Shown one piece after another: positions 1-12,176 of a stretch of 64,000 bases of DNA. The stretch is taken from NCBI GenBank assembly GCA_029237695.1, contig CM055265.1, positions 116,906,067 to 116,970,066 on the forward strand, given 5' to 3'. This DNA comes from Conchocele bisecta (taxonomy: Eukaryota; Mollusca; Bivalvia; Lucinida; Thyasiridae). The translations under genes were made by a program, and so were the position numbers. Position 1 is the first letter of the stretch. Each line of letters opens with the position of its first letter. The notes beneath the pieces were generated by a model. It saw nothing but the letters and a program-made list of their open reading frames with translations. It was not told the DNA's origin and did not search any database.

Positions 1-353
1 AACCTTTGTGCATTTACTCATCATAAGGAAGCTACATACCACGTTTCAGGTTTAAAAGTTTTACGACTTACAAGCCAAAATTGGAAAATTCTAAGTCGAA
101 AAGTGGGAGATAATTCACGACCCCGGGATCGAATCAAAAATCGAAATAGACTTTGCGGCTCTACTCATCATAAGGAAGCTACATGTACATACCAAGTTTC
201 AGGTGTGTAGCTAGTACAGTCTAAAAGTTTTACAACTTACAAGGTTGGTGACGGATGGCCGGAAGGACGGACAAGGGTAACACTAAATGCCCCCCCTCCA
301 CTATCGTGGTGACTGTGGGGCATAACTGATTGATCCTTTTACTATCTACATAT
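1..353. other. left flank, no gene
   Basis: No coding sequence is visible. Two related blocks, about 21-85 and 163-243, share the words ACTCATCATAAGGAAGCTAC and AAAAGTTTTACRACTTACAAG, so this is a short diverged tandem repeat. It lies just outside the transposon that starts at 354. Confidence 0.5.
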
Positions 354-382
354 CGAGGGCTTGGCGCAACACTAGTCCAACT
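354..382 (+). repeat. left terminal inverted repeat of the 9.9 kb transposon
   Basis: This pairs with 10218-10246 over 29 bp with a single C/T mismatch. The core GCGCAACACTAGT is repeated many times just inside both ends, as expected for transposase-binding words. Confidence 0.8.
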
Positions 383-540
383 AGGTTTTTGTAAACTTTT
401 CAGGAGAAGGTAAAAACTGATTATTCCCAAAACTACTAGGACTAGAGATTTGATAATTCAGAGTGTTGGTATATATTATATATGAAATTAAAATATCAAC
501 TTGTTTTTTTTTTTTAATAATTGAAAATATATATTTGAAG

Positions 541-770
541 AGTTAGACTTGTTGCGCACTGAAATTTTCAGCGCAACACTAGTTCAACTCAAGTTAGACT
601 AGTTGCGCACTGAAATTTTCAGCGCAACACTAGTTCAACTCAAGTTAGACTAGTTGCGCACTGAAATTTTCAGCGCAACACTAGTCCAACTCAACTTAGA
701 CTAGTTTCACAGTGAAATGACCAGTGAAATGACCAGTGAAACAGTAGTCCATCTCAAGTTAGACTAGTTT
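541..770. repeat. 51-bp subterminal repeats, left end
   Basis: Units begin at 541, 592, 643 and 694, an exact 51-bp spacing, then degrade into shorter ones to about 770. Each unit is an imperfect palindrome: ACTAGTTGCGC and GCGCAACACTAGT lie on either side of a short ACTGAAATTTTCA spacer. The same words occur in the terminal repeat, so each unit could present two opposed transposase-binding sites. This role is inferred. Confidence 0.8.
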
Positions 771-3700
771 TGTTCCAAAATATTTGCCACAATAGCAGAT
801 GTGTAATGATAACATAACTGTGTTTATACTTTATTTTATTTATTCAACATTGATATACATGTATGAGAATCTCTAGATTCAAAACAAGATCTTAACTCTT
901 TACATGCTGGGTAAATCACGGTTAAAATAGTTCAAATTTTAGCAGCAGACGTCATTTTCATATTTTAGTTTTTCTTACATCTCTCTGAAAACTGAAAAAT
1001 ATGGTATGGCATATCATTAAATTGCATCATTATGATGCAATTCCTATGAAATTCCACAACATATTTGGCCGCTATGTTCGCCGCTAGCATGCAATGGGTT
1101 AAGTGATGATAATGTAGCATGACTTTCAAGATGTTTGCAATTGAAAACATTATGAAGTGGAAATTTCAACATCACATAAAAACTAAGACGACACCACAGT
1201 TTACAGTCTCATCCGTCAGATCATGGGTGTGGAAATACGGCAAACTTATTTTTCATTGATCCGCTGAGGACTGAACTAAATGACAAAATGGAAATGTTAA
1301 TTTTGTGTATTTTCAACACTAGACTAAGTGAGCAGGGGGTTTATAGATACACCGACTCTAGTCTGACTAGTAATTTTTATTTTGTGATTGTAATATGAAA
1401 TTTGGCATGTAAGACCAATGGGTGTGATAAAGAGGTATATAAAATTTAAAGTCCATCCGACTTACTATTGGCATCATTTTTAGAGCGCAACATACTAGGT
1501 ATGGAGTCGGGGGGGGGGGGTGGGGTAATCAGAATATCAATCAATAAACCTTCACATATCTACATTAAGTGCATGTCAAATTAATCTGAATCACTGTCTG
1601 CTTGCGACTTGTGGGGCAATGAATAGAAAAAAGTATGATGAACTTTGGGAATGATATTTGATGTACATAGCTGGGTTAATGCCTTGTATTTGGCCAATGC
1701 CACTTTTGGGGGCTCACTGTCGCAGTACAGTTTCTTCAGTGGTGGAAAATTCATTTGGGTATATTGCGTTGTATCGAGCTAATCTTGTGCTACTGCGTTT
1801 CACACCAAGATTAACTCTTGCAGAAGTGAAGTCGTTGTATCTCAGATTCATAATTTCATATTCCTTTTCATCAAATGAGACCACCTTTATTTTCATCCAT
1901 CGTATTTTTTTAGCATCTACATCAAAGTCAATATTTGGTATTGATTGCGACAGGCATTTAAAATCGAAGAAGTCGTCAGAATCAAGTTCTGCCACACTAT
2001 ATGGGTTTGCCTGACGAGCATTTCGTACCGTTGCAGCCCATTGAGGAGTAGTATATATCGATTTGCCTCGACTGCTGTGCTCAATTGTGGCATGAATGGC
2101 ATCATTCTCATTCTGTGTGTGGCCCAGCTCCAAAAACTTGTGCTCCAGCCTGATGAAACCAAATTTTTGTTTTGCGTAACATAACATTGACACAAAAAAT
2201 CTATTGCGGTTCTGTCCACCACAGTTGTCAGAAAATAATGAAACTTCTTTTCGTCCTAATTCCGCTTGTTTTTCAAGATACTTATATAACACAAGATGCA
2301 ATTTCACATGTCCCTCTTCCAGATATGGCTTCGTGCCAGATATAACAAAATCCCTCTTTTGTTCTGAGATCGTAAACTGTGAGATTAAAGCTGCATAGTT
2401 TTCTACTGTAATACAGAAACAGACTCATTGCTTTTGGGGGTTACTAAAATTTGCTGGAGGTCAAAGCAGGCAGCAGCACAATCAGGATTATTTTTCGCTT
2501 TCATTTTATCCTCATCTTTCATGTCCCTTGCCAGCTGTTTATTCTTAATGTGATTATCATATTCTGTTTGCATGTCTAGCCGTTCTGCTTCTGACATATT
2601 TTCGAACCTGGCACACAGATCACATCTGTCTTTGGTAGGTGAGTGAAATCCAATGTTAAAGTGTGTATCAAAAATATGTCTGTAAGTATATATTGATACA
2701 GCTTCAAAATTGTTTACTTCACAATGTGATTGATAAAGGATGTACATTTTTGGCACACTCAGGCCTGGTTCAAGATAATGTTTAAATGTATCTTTCCGAC
2801 AATAATGCGATTCAACCCTTGGGAAGGAGTTGATGTGAACTTTAACTTGATTTATCCTATCTTCCGGTACCTTGTTTGGCCTGTTATTGTGTTTGCCTCT
2901 TCTGTCCTCGGGCACAATCCCGGACACACTATTCTCCTTTTTAGCTTTCTCTAGAACGGTATCAACCATCTGGTGACTAATGTCTAAGGTATCCAGGAAG
3001 AACTTTTTACATACTTTGACATTCGATCCATCAATTCTAAACTGCCAGGTCCTCGTGTTTGTACGCCGAGGGGATATGTTTGGTCCGGCTAAAAGATGCT
3101 ACTTTCTTTGGTTTACTCTGTACCCAGTTGGACAATTGGTCTCTCTGTCTGTTAACATCTCCAAGACTCCAAAATTCATGAAAAATGTGTTCACGTTGAT
3201 TTTGATTTATTCTATCATGACATTTGTATCGACATGCATGACCACATCCATTTCCCAATATTCGTGCTCGTTTTTCTTTGTTAGTTCTTGAAAGGTATGT
3301 TTTACCAGTGTTTTTTTGCTCCTTAGTAACATTTCGTTTCCAGCGTGATTCATTTCTTGTTCGTTTTCTTCCTCTTCTAGATTGCATGTGATGGTCTGAT
3401 GGTGGAATTTCGACAGGGGATACTTCATCATGCTCAGAATCGACTGTGTTTGCAGTTGGTTCTTGAGAAACTGGACTAACATGGTTAACACAAGTGTATT
3501 TAATATTTTCTTGATTTCCATGTGTAGTTGACATTACATTCATATCAATGGGCTTTAGCGGTGTACTTACACTTGTCTCAATGGATGAGCTTTTTCTGTA
3601 TTTACTCAATGGTATATCATCCTCAGACTCTGATCCATCAAGAAGATCAAATGAAATATCAATTTCAGATTCATTTAGCAACCCATGTTGTACTACCCTA

Positions 3701-3849
3701 GCCAAAAATGATTCATTAAAGTCATGTTCTGGATCCGCAGCTGGGACATTAGCTGTGACAGGTTCAAATAGATCATTGCGGTTCATGGTTTCATTCACTG
3801 GGACAGGTTCGGATAGATAATTGTGGGTCATGGTTTCACTAGCTGGCAC

Positions 3850-5700
3850 AGGCTCGGATTAGATCATTGTGGGTCTTGGTTTCCATAGGCCGTTTGACAG
3901 GCTCGGGATAGATCATTGTGGGTCATGGTTTCACTAGGCGGGGACAGGTGTCGGATAGATATTGTGGGTCATGGTCACTAGGGCTGGGCAGGTTCGGATA
4001 GATCATTTGTGGGTCGTGGTTTCACTAAGCTGGCACAGGTTCGGATAGATCATTGTGGGTATTGGTTTCACTAGTGGACAGGTTCGGGGATTTTTAGATT
4101 CATTGGTGGGTCAAGGTTTCTGCTGCGGACAGGTTCGGTAGATCATTGTGGGTGTTGGTTTCAACTAGCTGGCAACGGTTCGGATAGATCATTGTGGGTA
4201 TTGGTTTCACTAGCTGGGACAGGTTCGGATAGATCATTGTGGGTCATGGTTTCACTAGCCGAGACAGGTTTGGATAGATCATTGTGGGTCATGGTATCAC
4301 TAGCTGGCACAGGTTCGGATAGATCATTGTGGGCCATGGTTTCACTAGCTGGGACAGGTTCGGATAGATCATTGTGGGTCATGGTTTCACTAGCTGGGAC
4401 AGGTTCGGATAGATCATTGTGGGTCGTGGTTTCACTAGCCGAGACAGGTTCGGATAGATCATTGTGGGTCATGGTTTCACTAGCTGGGACAGGTTCGGAT
4501 AGATCATTGTGGGTCATGGTTTCACTAGCTGGGACAGGTTCGGATAGATCATTGTGGGTCGTGGTTTCACTAGCCGAGACAGGTTCGGATAGATCATTGT
4601 GGGTCGTGGTTTCACTAGCCGAGACAGGCTCAGATAGATCATTGTGGGTCATGGTATCACTAGCTGGCACAGGTTCGGATAGATCATTGTGGGTCATGGT
4701 TTCACTAGCCGAGACAGGCTCGGATAGATCATTGTGGGTCATGGTTTCACTAGCTGGGACAGGTTCGGATAGATCATTGTGGGTCATGGTTTCACTAGCT
4801 GGGACAGGTTCGGATAGATCATTGTGGGTCATGGTTTCACTAGCTGGGACAGGTTCGGATAGATCATTGTGGGTCATGGTTTCACTAGTCGAGACAGGTT
4901 CGGATAGATCATTGTGGGTCATGGTTTCACTAGCTGGGACAGGTTCGGATAGATCATTGTGGGTCATGGTTTCACTAGCCGAGACAGGCTCGGATAGATC
5001 ATTGTGGGTCATGGTTTCACTAGCTGGCACAGGTTCGGATAGATCATTGCATGACACGGTTTCACTAGCTGGGACAGGTTCGGATAGATCATTGTGGGTC
5101 ATGGTTTCACTAGCTGGGACAGGTTCGGATAGATCATTGTGGGTCATGGTTTCACTAGCTGGGACAGGTTCGGATAGATCATTGTGGGTCATGGTTTCAC
5201 TAGTCGAGACAGGTTCGGATAGATCATTGTGGGTCATGGTTTCACTAGCTGGGACAGGTTCGGATAGATCATTGTGGGTCATGGTTTCACTAGCCGAGAC
5301 AGGCTCGGATAGATCATTGTGGGTCATGGTTTCACTAGCTGGCACAGGTTCGGATAGATCATTGCATGACACGGTTTCACTAGCTGGGACAGGTTCGGAT
5401 AGATCATTGTGGGTCATGGTTTCACTAGCCGAGACAGGTTCGGATAGATCATTGTGGGTCATGGTTTCACTAGCTGGCACAGGTTCGGATATATCATTGC
5501 ACGACACGGTTTCACTAGCTGGGACAGACTTGGATATATCATTGCATGACACGGTTTCACTAGCTGGGACAGACTTGGATATATCATTGCATGACACGGT
5601 TTCACTAGCTGGGACAGACTTGGATATATCATTGCGGGTCACGGTTTCACTAGCTGGGACAGACTTGGATATATCATTGCAGGTCACGGTTTCACTAGTG
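3850..5700 (-). repeat. 45-bp coding tandem array (15-residue repeat)
   Basis: About 34 clean units from 4161 to 5700 encode SETMTHNDLSEPVPA-like repeats on the minus strand. Unit variants recur in a seven-unit higher order: the variant word ATTGCATGACACGG occurs at 5046 and again at 5361, exactly 315 bp (7 x 45) away. From 3850 to 4160 the same units continue but carry many small indels. The plus strand is also open for over 500 codons here because 45 is divisible by three; that frame is not considered a gene. Confidence 0.9.
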
Positions 5701-5989
5701 GGACAGATGGAGAGTCGCTATTGCATATCGTGCTTTCCTCAGCCATGACAGCATCAGAAATAGCAGCATGAGTCATGAGGTCAATACTTTGGACCATGGG
5801 GTGGTAACACACAGACAGTTTGCACATTGCTCCATCATGCATTGGAGATGCGCTGTGCAATGAGTTGGAATCAAACTCATTTTCATCATGTTCAGAACTA
5901 CTTAGTAAAAAAAGACTGTCAAGTTCACTGTCATGTACAGAGGAAACAGAGGAAACACTGGAAGTACTTTCATTTCCTATATGTGTCAG

Positions 5990-7250
5990 TATGATATCCC
6001 TATCCTCATTAAGAGCATAGAGCCGGCAACTATATTCACCATCACTCATGTTTGAATAACCACTGAAATCATCTTGCGATGAATCTATGTTGTTGTCTGC
6101 ATCACTGAAAGTCTGGATATTGTTGTATGCCGAGTCGCTGATTTCAGAAAATCCATCACTGTTCATACTGATGTCATCCTGTACTATTTGTGAGACACTC
6201 GAGATGTTGCTGACTTCGTTCTGGGCTGTTTCTGTTCTACTCGGGCTGTTACTGACATCGTTTCGAGTTGTTTCTGTTCTACTCGGGCTGTCGGAAAACC
6301 CATCACTGTTCATACTGATGTCATCCTGTACTATTTGTGAGACACTCGGGCTGATACTGACATCGTTCTGGGCTCTGTTTTACTGTTCTACTCGGGATGT
6401 CAGAAAACCCATCAATGTTAATACTGATGTCATCCTGTACTATTTGTGAGACACTCGGGCTGATACTGACATCGTTCTGGGCTGTTTCTGTTCTACTCGG
6501 GCTGTCAGAAAACCCATCACTGTTCATACTGATGTCATCCTGTACTATTTGTGAGACACTCGGGCTGATACTGACATCTTTCTGGGCTGTTTCTGTTCTA
6601 CTCGGGCTGTCAGAAAACCCATCACTGTTCATACTGATGTCATCCTGTACTATTTGTGAGACACTCGGGCTGATACTGACATCGTTCTGGGCTGTTTCTG
6701 TTCTACTCGGGCTGTCAGAAAACTCATCACTGTTCATACTGAGTCATCCTGTACTATTTGTGAGACACTCGGGCTGATACTGACATCGTTCTGGGCTGTT
6801 GCTGTTCTACTCGGGCTGATACTGACATCGTTCTGGGCTGTTTCTGTTCTACTCGGGCTGTCAGAAAACCCATCACTGTTCATACTGATGTCATCCTGTA
6901 CTATTTGTGAGACACTCGGGCTGATACTGACATCGTTCTGGGCTGTTTCTGTTCTACTCGGGCTGTCAGAAAACCCATCACTGTTCATACTGATGTCATC
7001 CTGTACTATTTGTGAGACACTCGGGCTGATACTGACATCGTTCTGGGCTGTTGCTGTTCTACTCGGGCTGATACTGACATCGTTCTGGGCTGTTGCTGTT
7101 CTACTCGGGCTGATACTGACATCGTTCTGGGCTGTTTCTGTTCTACTCGGGCTGTTACTGACATCGTTCTGGGCTGTTGCTGTTCTACTCGGGCTGATAC
7201 TGACATCGTTCTGGGCTGTTTCTGTTCTACTCGGGCTGATACTGACACAA
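5990..7250 (-). repeat. 105-bp and 42-bp coding tandem repeats
   Basis: The minus strand encodes 35-residue units containing SVSQIVQDDISMNSDGFSD and SPSRTETAQNDVSI. Exact spacing of 105 bp is seen between 6531 and 6636. A 14-residue (42-bp) half unit, SPSRTATAQNDVSI, is amplified on its own at 7030-7230. The array is acidic and serine-rich, with no predicted fold. It forms the first part of the transposase-like protein's N-terminus. Confidence 0.85.
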
Positions 7251-7359
7251 TTCTGGTCGACCTGGGCAGTTTGTGTCACGCATGTAATGTTACTGTCTTC
7301 ATCCTCTTCAATTCGCAGAACATTGTCAGGAAAAGACCCTTCAGATGCCATTGTCTGCA

Positions 7360-9900
7360 AACAAATACATAGATCAATCAGAAAACAGCAAGTACAGTAA
7401 TTGTGTTTGACCCTGGTTTTAGTGGGGGCTGCATAGATATGGATTTGTCACACGGCAGAAGAGGACCCTCAGAGTAATGGGTGTGTGTAATATGAAGAAT
7501 TTCAGAGCAAGGGAACTGAAAATATGAACATTTAGCCGCGGTTTGGGTTTTGGGGAAAAATCTACTATACAGACTGACTGACGCTATGGCGAACCCTTGA
7601 GGACACTCCTGATTTCTCAGCAGGGCCCTAAAACGGTAAATACCAAGTGGCAAGATATTATGCCGTCGGATGCATTAACTAGCAACATCAGTAGTAAAAT
7701 GTGTACATTGATTGGAGTTGTCAGGTGTATCTAATATAGTATTGAACAACAGCTTATAATAAATTATCAAGAGTGTGAAGGTCACAATATTGAGGTATAG
7801 CCAAAAAAAATAAAAAGGGTCTTGTTATTACTAAGCTAAACTTCATAAATTATTGAAACTATCCAACACAATATCCTCTCATTTCATGTGAATTCCAAGC
7901 AGGCTTGCAGAAATTATTGGTAGCCAAACACAAATTTTCAAGTATTATGACCTTGAGCTGGACATATGGGCATCATAGCTGGGCCATGAAATAAAAAATA
8001 TTATAACACAGCCATGTCATATTTCTAACCAAGCAGATTTACAGCGATAGAAAGGAAACCCTATAGGCAAATTTGCAAACATTTATTCCAATCTGACCCT
8101 GACCTTGACCCCACGTATGGAAATATTTGAGCTTCAGAATAATCAGGCTTGCAGTGTTGCAGAAATAATAGGTACTGAAAACTGTTCACGCAAATCCGAT
8201 AGACGAACCGATATAACTGCACATGTGAAGTTTCATGAAGATCGGACACACAAAACTCATGTCATTGTGCAAAAACGAATAGCAATATCTTTTCAGCAAT
8301 GGTGACCATGACCTTGGTTGGGAACAACCAATATCCAATAATAAGTGTCTTGCCGTCATCAATATCAATGTTACATGACTGGAGTTTGATGAAGGTCAGA
8401 GACACACAGTCTTGAGTTATTGTGCGGAAACTAAAATGTTAAGAACGGTCAGACAGATGAATAAGGTGATAACCGTATTTGTCGTGTGGGTGGAGGTGGA
8501 GGGGGGGGGGGGGGGGGTGGGGTTATAAACACATTGCAAGGATACCTTATTTTGTGATCATTCCGTATGTTTCCAAAGTTACTTTAAACAATATTTATTG
8601 AATAATAGTACACAACAAATACGTACAGTGTTGACAAATTATGGGATTTGACCGAAAGCATAGAAAGTTAAAGCGTCTGTTTCCAAAACGATCCTAACAA
8701 AATTCTAACTACTTGCAGTGAGTAACGCATGTCACTGTCCGTACAGAGAAAATAACCACAATGTCTCGAATATTCATAAAAATCGATGTTTATTCAAAAT
8801 AATTCAATATTAATTCGCTCAATTCTGCTTCTGGTGTGCAATTATGATACTTTATAATATATCGTCAGAAGTCATAATTATTCTCATATATCAGTAATTT
8901 ATTTGAATATCTAAAATATTTAAAAGTAGTCGCCATTTCTTCAAAGTACGGACAGTAACGCGCAGCTCTCTGTGTACAGTAGTGAGAAATTAGTCATTAT
9001 TGTGTAAAAAGACGGTCGCTTTTGATGTTGGAAACGTGTGGAATGATTACCTAATTAGGTATTACTTTTTTTTTAATATTTGTTTGGCGTAATGTGTGGG
9101 TTATTTTATGCGTCTTTGAACAAAACCAATTTAAATATACAAATAATACCAAGAAATAGTTTATAAAATTAATGCACAATTGTCAAAAAGATATTGTAAA
9201 AGTTATTGTTGCAACTTACCAGTTTAGCAGTCATCTGTCACTTTTTCCTCCAAGGCATATTTTCTTCACATGGTTAAAATAGTAAACTTTGAGAATTTAA
9301 TTTCCTTCCAAATATAGAATGTTATTGCATTGTCTACATGCTCAATGTTGTAAATGTAGATAGAATGAAAGCTGGAGTAGTTTTCATAACATATATACAT
9401 GTATATTGTTTCTGTCATCTATTCCAGATTTCACACTATAGTAAAATGTGTGTCTGTTAGTTATTTCTAACAGCATGACTGTAATCATTCACCCGGCACG
9501 GTCAAATTATAGGTATCATAAAATTTGAACCAGATGTGGAATAGCAGCCATCCATGTTTCACACATAGTCTTAGGGACACTTCTAATATTGGTGGAGCAG
9601 GTTTTTCTAATTTGATAACCATATTTATATAGCACATACCATATGTGTATAATAAATTGAACATTGCAAGCAATTAAAGAATGATTCTGCACAATGGTAT
9701 CTGAAAAATGTTTTCGCAGTATACAAGCTATAGACATGCAGGCAGGCAATTTCGATAATCTGTGTTTGATTAGTACACCAAAAAATTAAGAATTCAGATT
9801 AGTACACCAAAAAATTAAGAATTCACCTATAACTAAAGTGTTAACATATTTTGTGACCAGGGCATCAATTAATCAACATATTGCAATGCAAAACAAGTCC
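7360..9900. other. non-coding interior of the 9.9 kb transposon
   Basis: No gene is supported. It should hold the 5' UTR exon and promoter of the minus-strand transposase-like gene, but no TATA box or first exon is convincing. A poly-G tract lies at about 8499-8518. A 25-bp direct duplication around AAAAAATTAAGAATTCA lies at 9779-9824. Confidence 0.5.
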
Positions 9901-9904
9901 ATCT

Positions 9905-10090
9905 GGAGATAGATTAGTTTTGCACTGAAGATTTCAGTCCAACTCAAGTTAGACTAGTGTTGCGCCAAGAAAAATAGCGCACTATAAGTCCAACTCAAGT
10001 TAGACTAGTGTTGCGCTGAGGAAAATAGCGCACAATAAGTCCAACTCAAGTTAGACTAGTGTTGCGCTAACAAAAGTTGTCAGTTTGAGA
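9905..10090. repeat. 51-bp subterminal repeats, right end
   Basis: The word AGTTAGACTAGTGTTGCGC recurs at 9947, 9998 and 10049, again exactly 51 bp apart. The period and words match the left-end array, which ties both ends to the same element. Confidence 0.8.
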
Positions 10091-10217
10091 TAGACTTATT
10101 GGTTTCTGGTTAATTAGGGTGTTAATTAATTAGCAATTATGGCCAATTTTTTCACAGAATGTGTATTTCAGGTCATATATTCAATTTATGCAAAAAAGTG
10201 ATTTTCTGAAAAAATTG

Positions 10218-10246
10218 AGTTAGACTAGTGTTGCGCCAAGCCCTCG
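10218..10246 (-). repeat. right terminal inverted repeat of the 9.9 kb transposon
   Basis: Complement of the repeat at 354-382. It is followed directly by ATAT, matching the bases before 354. Confidence 0.8.
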
Positions 10247-10283
10247 ATATGATATGTGTATCTTGTAGGACTGTATCTGTACG

Positions 10284-10470
10284 CAGAGCTCCAGTTAAGA
10301 TGCGTAATTTGACCAAATATTGAGGTATTTTTCTTAGTTCTTCACCAAAAATGGTAAGTTCTTTAGAATCGTCTCAATGAGACGATTCTAAAGCACTCCC
10401 AACTTGCCATTTTTGTGGAAGAAATAACAAAATTCCCCCAAAAGTTTATCAAAATACGCACCTTAACTAG
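10284..10470. repeat. foldback element with CAGAGCTCC end
   Basis: The two halves are inverted copies of about 90 bp that meet at GTCTCAATGAGAC near 10375. Shared arm words are TTAAGRTGCGTA and CCAAAAATGG. The left end CAGAGCTCCAGTTAAG also pairs with CTTAACTGGAGCTCAG at 14138-14153, so a larger 3.9 kb element (10284-14153) is possible. The bases outside those ends are TGTACG and TGTACT. Confidence 0.6.
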
Positions 10471-11017
10471 GGGGTTTAGGTATTTTTTTTCTAGTTGAAA
10501 TATACATTAAAATTTGGTACATCCATGTAGGGCATGGCGAGAACTTTACAATGAGCTATAGATTTTGAAAATCGGATAAGCGGTTCAAAACTTATTAAGG
10601 TTTGTAAATCAGAATTTTGCAACATATTGTGCTCATTTCCTCTATGTATTTGAATGGCAACCGACGGCAACGATATCAGCTAAAATAACAGCTTTTATGT
10701 TATTATTATTAAAATAACTTGAAAACTAATGGAGATAAGTGCATAAAACCAAGAATTTTTTTAATAAAATACAATTTTATACACATATGTTCCAAAAGGA
10801 TCTTTATGTTTTATGGAAAATAACTGATTTTGGGTGGTAAAATATGACGAAAAGACAGTTTTTGCCACAAAAATGTGATTATTTTGAATATTTATCTTAT
10901 TTGCAATACATTTCATTACCATGTCACATAAATCAATATATACCAATATTTTCTTGTAATTTCTACAATTTAAATGGTAAAAAATACCATGTAAATGCTT
11001 TATTTTTGCCGAAATTG

Positions 11018-11512
11018 GTTACCATGGCAACGGTTTTGAAAAAATGTGTTTCTGCACATAATTTTAACATTTTAATAAAAAAAAAGGACAGCGACATATA
11101 AACAGTTAATTAATATTAATTCAGTAACAAATCTACTATAACCATAGTAATCTGAGTTAATTGGTTACCATGGCAAAGGTTTTAAAAAAACTGATGTAAT
11201 TAGGAATCTGATTTTACATTTTGAGCAATGTAAATATTTCTATGACAACATTAAAAACATATGTTACATGAAATTAATGTTACAGTCATTCTGTAACTTA
11301 ACCTAATTTCTGTAGTAACCATGCTGTAATCAATCGGTTACCATGGCAATGACTTTGAAAAAATGTGGTTTCATACACAACTTGACATTTTGAGTAATTA
11401 AACAATGTTAGGCGACATAAAATACACACATTACATCAAATTAATGTTACAATCATTCTGTAACCAACATACTGCTGCCATGGTAACCACTTTATTTGGT
11501 ACCATGGCAAAA
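11018..11512. repeat. diverged tandem repeat carrying RFX X-box-like palindromes
   Basis: GTTACCATGGCAAC lies at 11018-11031, with close variants at 11164-11177, 11337-11350, 11474-11487 (reverse) and about 11498. The spacing is roughly 140-175 bp within a degenerate tandem repeat. The first is a full match to the RFX/X-box consensus GTNRCC-N2-RGYAAC. Confidence 0.6.
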
Positions 11513-12010
11513 TAGTGAAAGTGAACGGGTTTAACATCCCAGAAACAGATAAGGTCATATAGAAACGGAACCACAGTTTAAATTCTCAGCGGTTTTGTAT
11601 AAATGTATTTTCTTACATTTTGAGCAATGGGAACATGCATGGCCGTAGACACCACCCTGCGGCACTATTTTGGCTCTAGAACGCAGGAAAAAACATTCTG
11701 ATGTTTTAGATTGATTTTTATTAATATGTGTGAACAACTCCCCACCCATCAATCGTCCACCATGGCATTATTTTTTCCACCGCTACGGGCCTGACATAAT
11801 TATGTCGCAACATAATTGAAATATTAGTTACATTAAACTACATGTAGTATTATATTCATTATGTAACAAATAATGTATACCATTAACATAGTAACAAATA
11901 TGTAAGCAAATGCACATACATGTATGATAACAGCCGTGTAATTTTCTACCTCAAGACAATTGCGATTTTTCATGAAATAGATCTTCAAAAAAATATTTTC
12001 TGTAAACGAC

Positions 12011-12176
12011 ATAGAGGATATTCCATCGGACATTTTGAATAGCGGGAAATAATATATGAGTGTGCGTCGGCTTCCACGTAAGCAAAGAGTGAGCGTAGCG
12101 AACGAGTTGCTTGCATGGAAGCCGACAGACTGTATTATTTCCGCTATTTAAACATGTACAATGGAATATCCTATTT
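12011..12176. repeat. 165-bp imperfect palindrome
   Basis: Left-arm words AGGATATTCCAT, AATAGCGG and GTCGGCTTCCA are mirrored on the right as TGGAAGCCGAC, CCGCTATT and ATGGAATATCCT. This is a foldback MITE or a hairpin insertion. No gene is seen on either side, from 11530 to 12830. Confidence 0.6.

Larger units (their letters stand above)
1714..7351 (-). pseudogene. DDE-like (DUF7869-type) transposase gene with giant repeat N-terminus
   Basis: One gene is spread over several minus-strand frames. An acceptor-like TTTGTTTGCAG lies just before the ATG at 7351, so a 5' UTR intron is likely. The N-terminus is serine-rich tandem repeats (about 7250-4160). Then comes a basic region with a cysteine cluster (3450-3100), a block with the sequence SHYCRKDTFKHYL and a CDLC motif (2969-2403), and a C-terminal part with SDNCGGQNRNRF and HKFLELGHTQNENDAIHA (2307-1714). 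These are hallmarks I associate with DUF7869/DDE-type proteins. One-base breaks are visible near 6742, 6370, 5690, 3100, 2415 and 2295, with more in 3850-4160. It is either a pseudogene or carries consensus errors. It is presumably the transposase of the surrounding element. Confidence 0.65.
354..10246 (-). mobile_element. 9.9 kb TIR DNA transposon (possibly Sola-like)
   Basis: The ends are inverted repeats: the left begins CGAGGGCTTGGCGCAACACT at 354 and the right ends with its complement at 10246. They match over 29 bp with one mismatch. ATAT flanks both sides (350-353 and 10247-10250), which reads as a 4-bp target duplication. Inside each end are 51-bp repeats built from the same terminal words. 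The interior holds one long minus-strand gene for a DDE-like protein. The 4-bp AT-only duplication is compatible with the Sola superfamily, but that assignment is from memory and tentative. The strand given is that of the gene. Confidence 0.75.

Noticed and set aside
4192..5748. Long plus-strand open frame (518 codons) across the 45-bp array
   Set aside because: It is the complement of an in-frame repeat whose unit length is divisible by three. The minus strand connects to recognisable protein on both sides, the plus strand does not.
6397..7400. Plus-strand frames with hydrophobic repeats
   Set aside because: Same cause: antisense of the 105-bp coding repeats.
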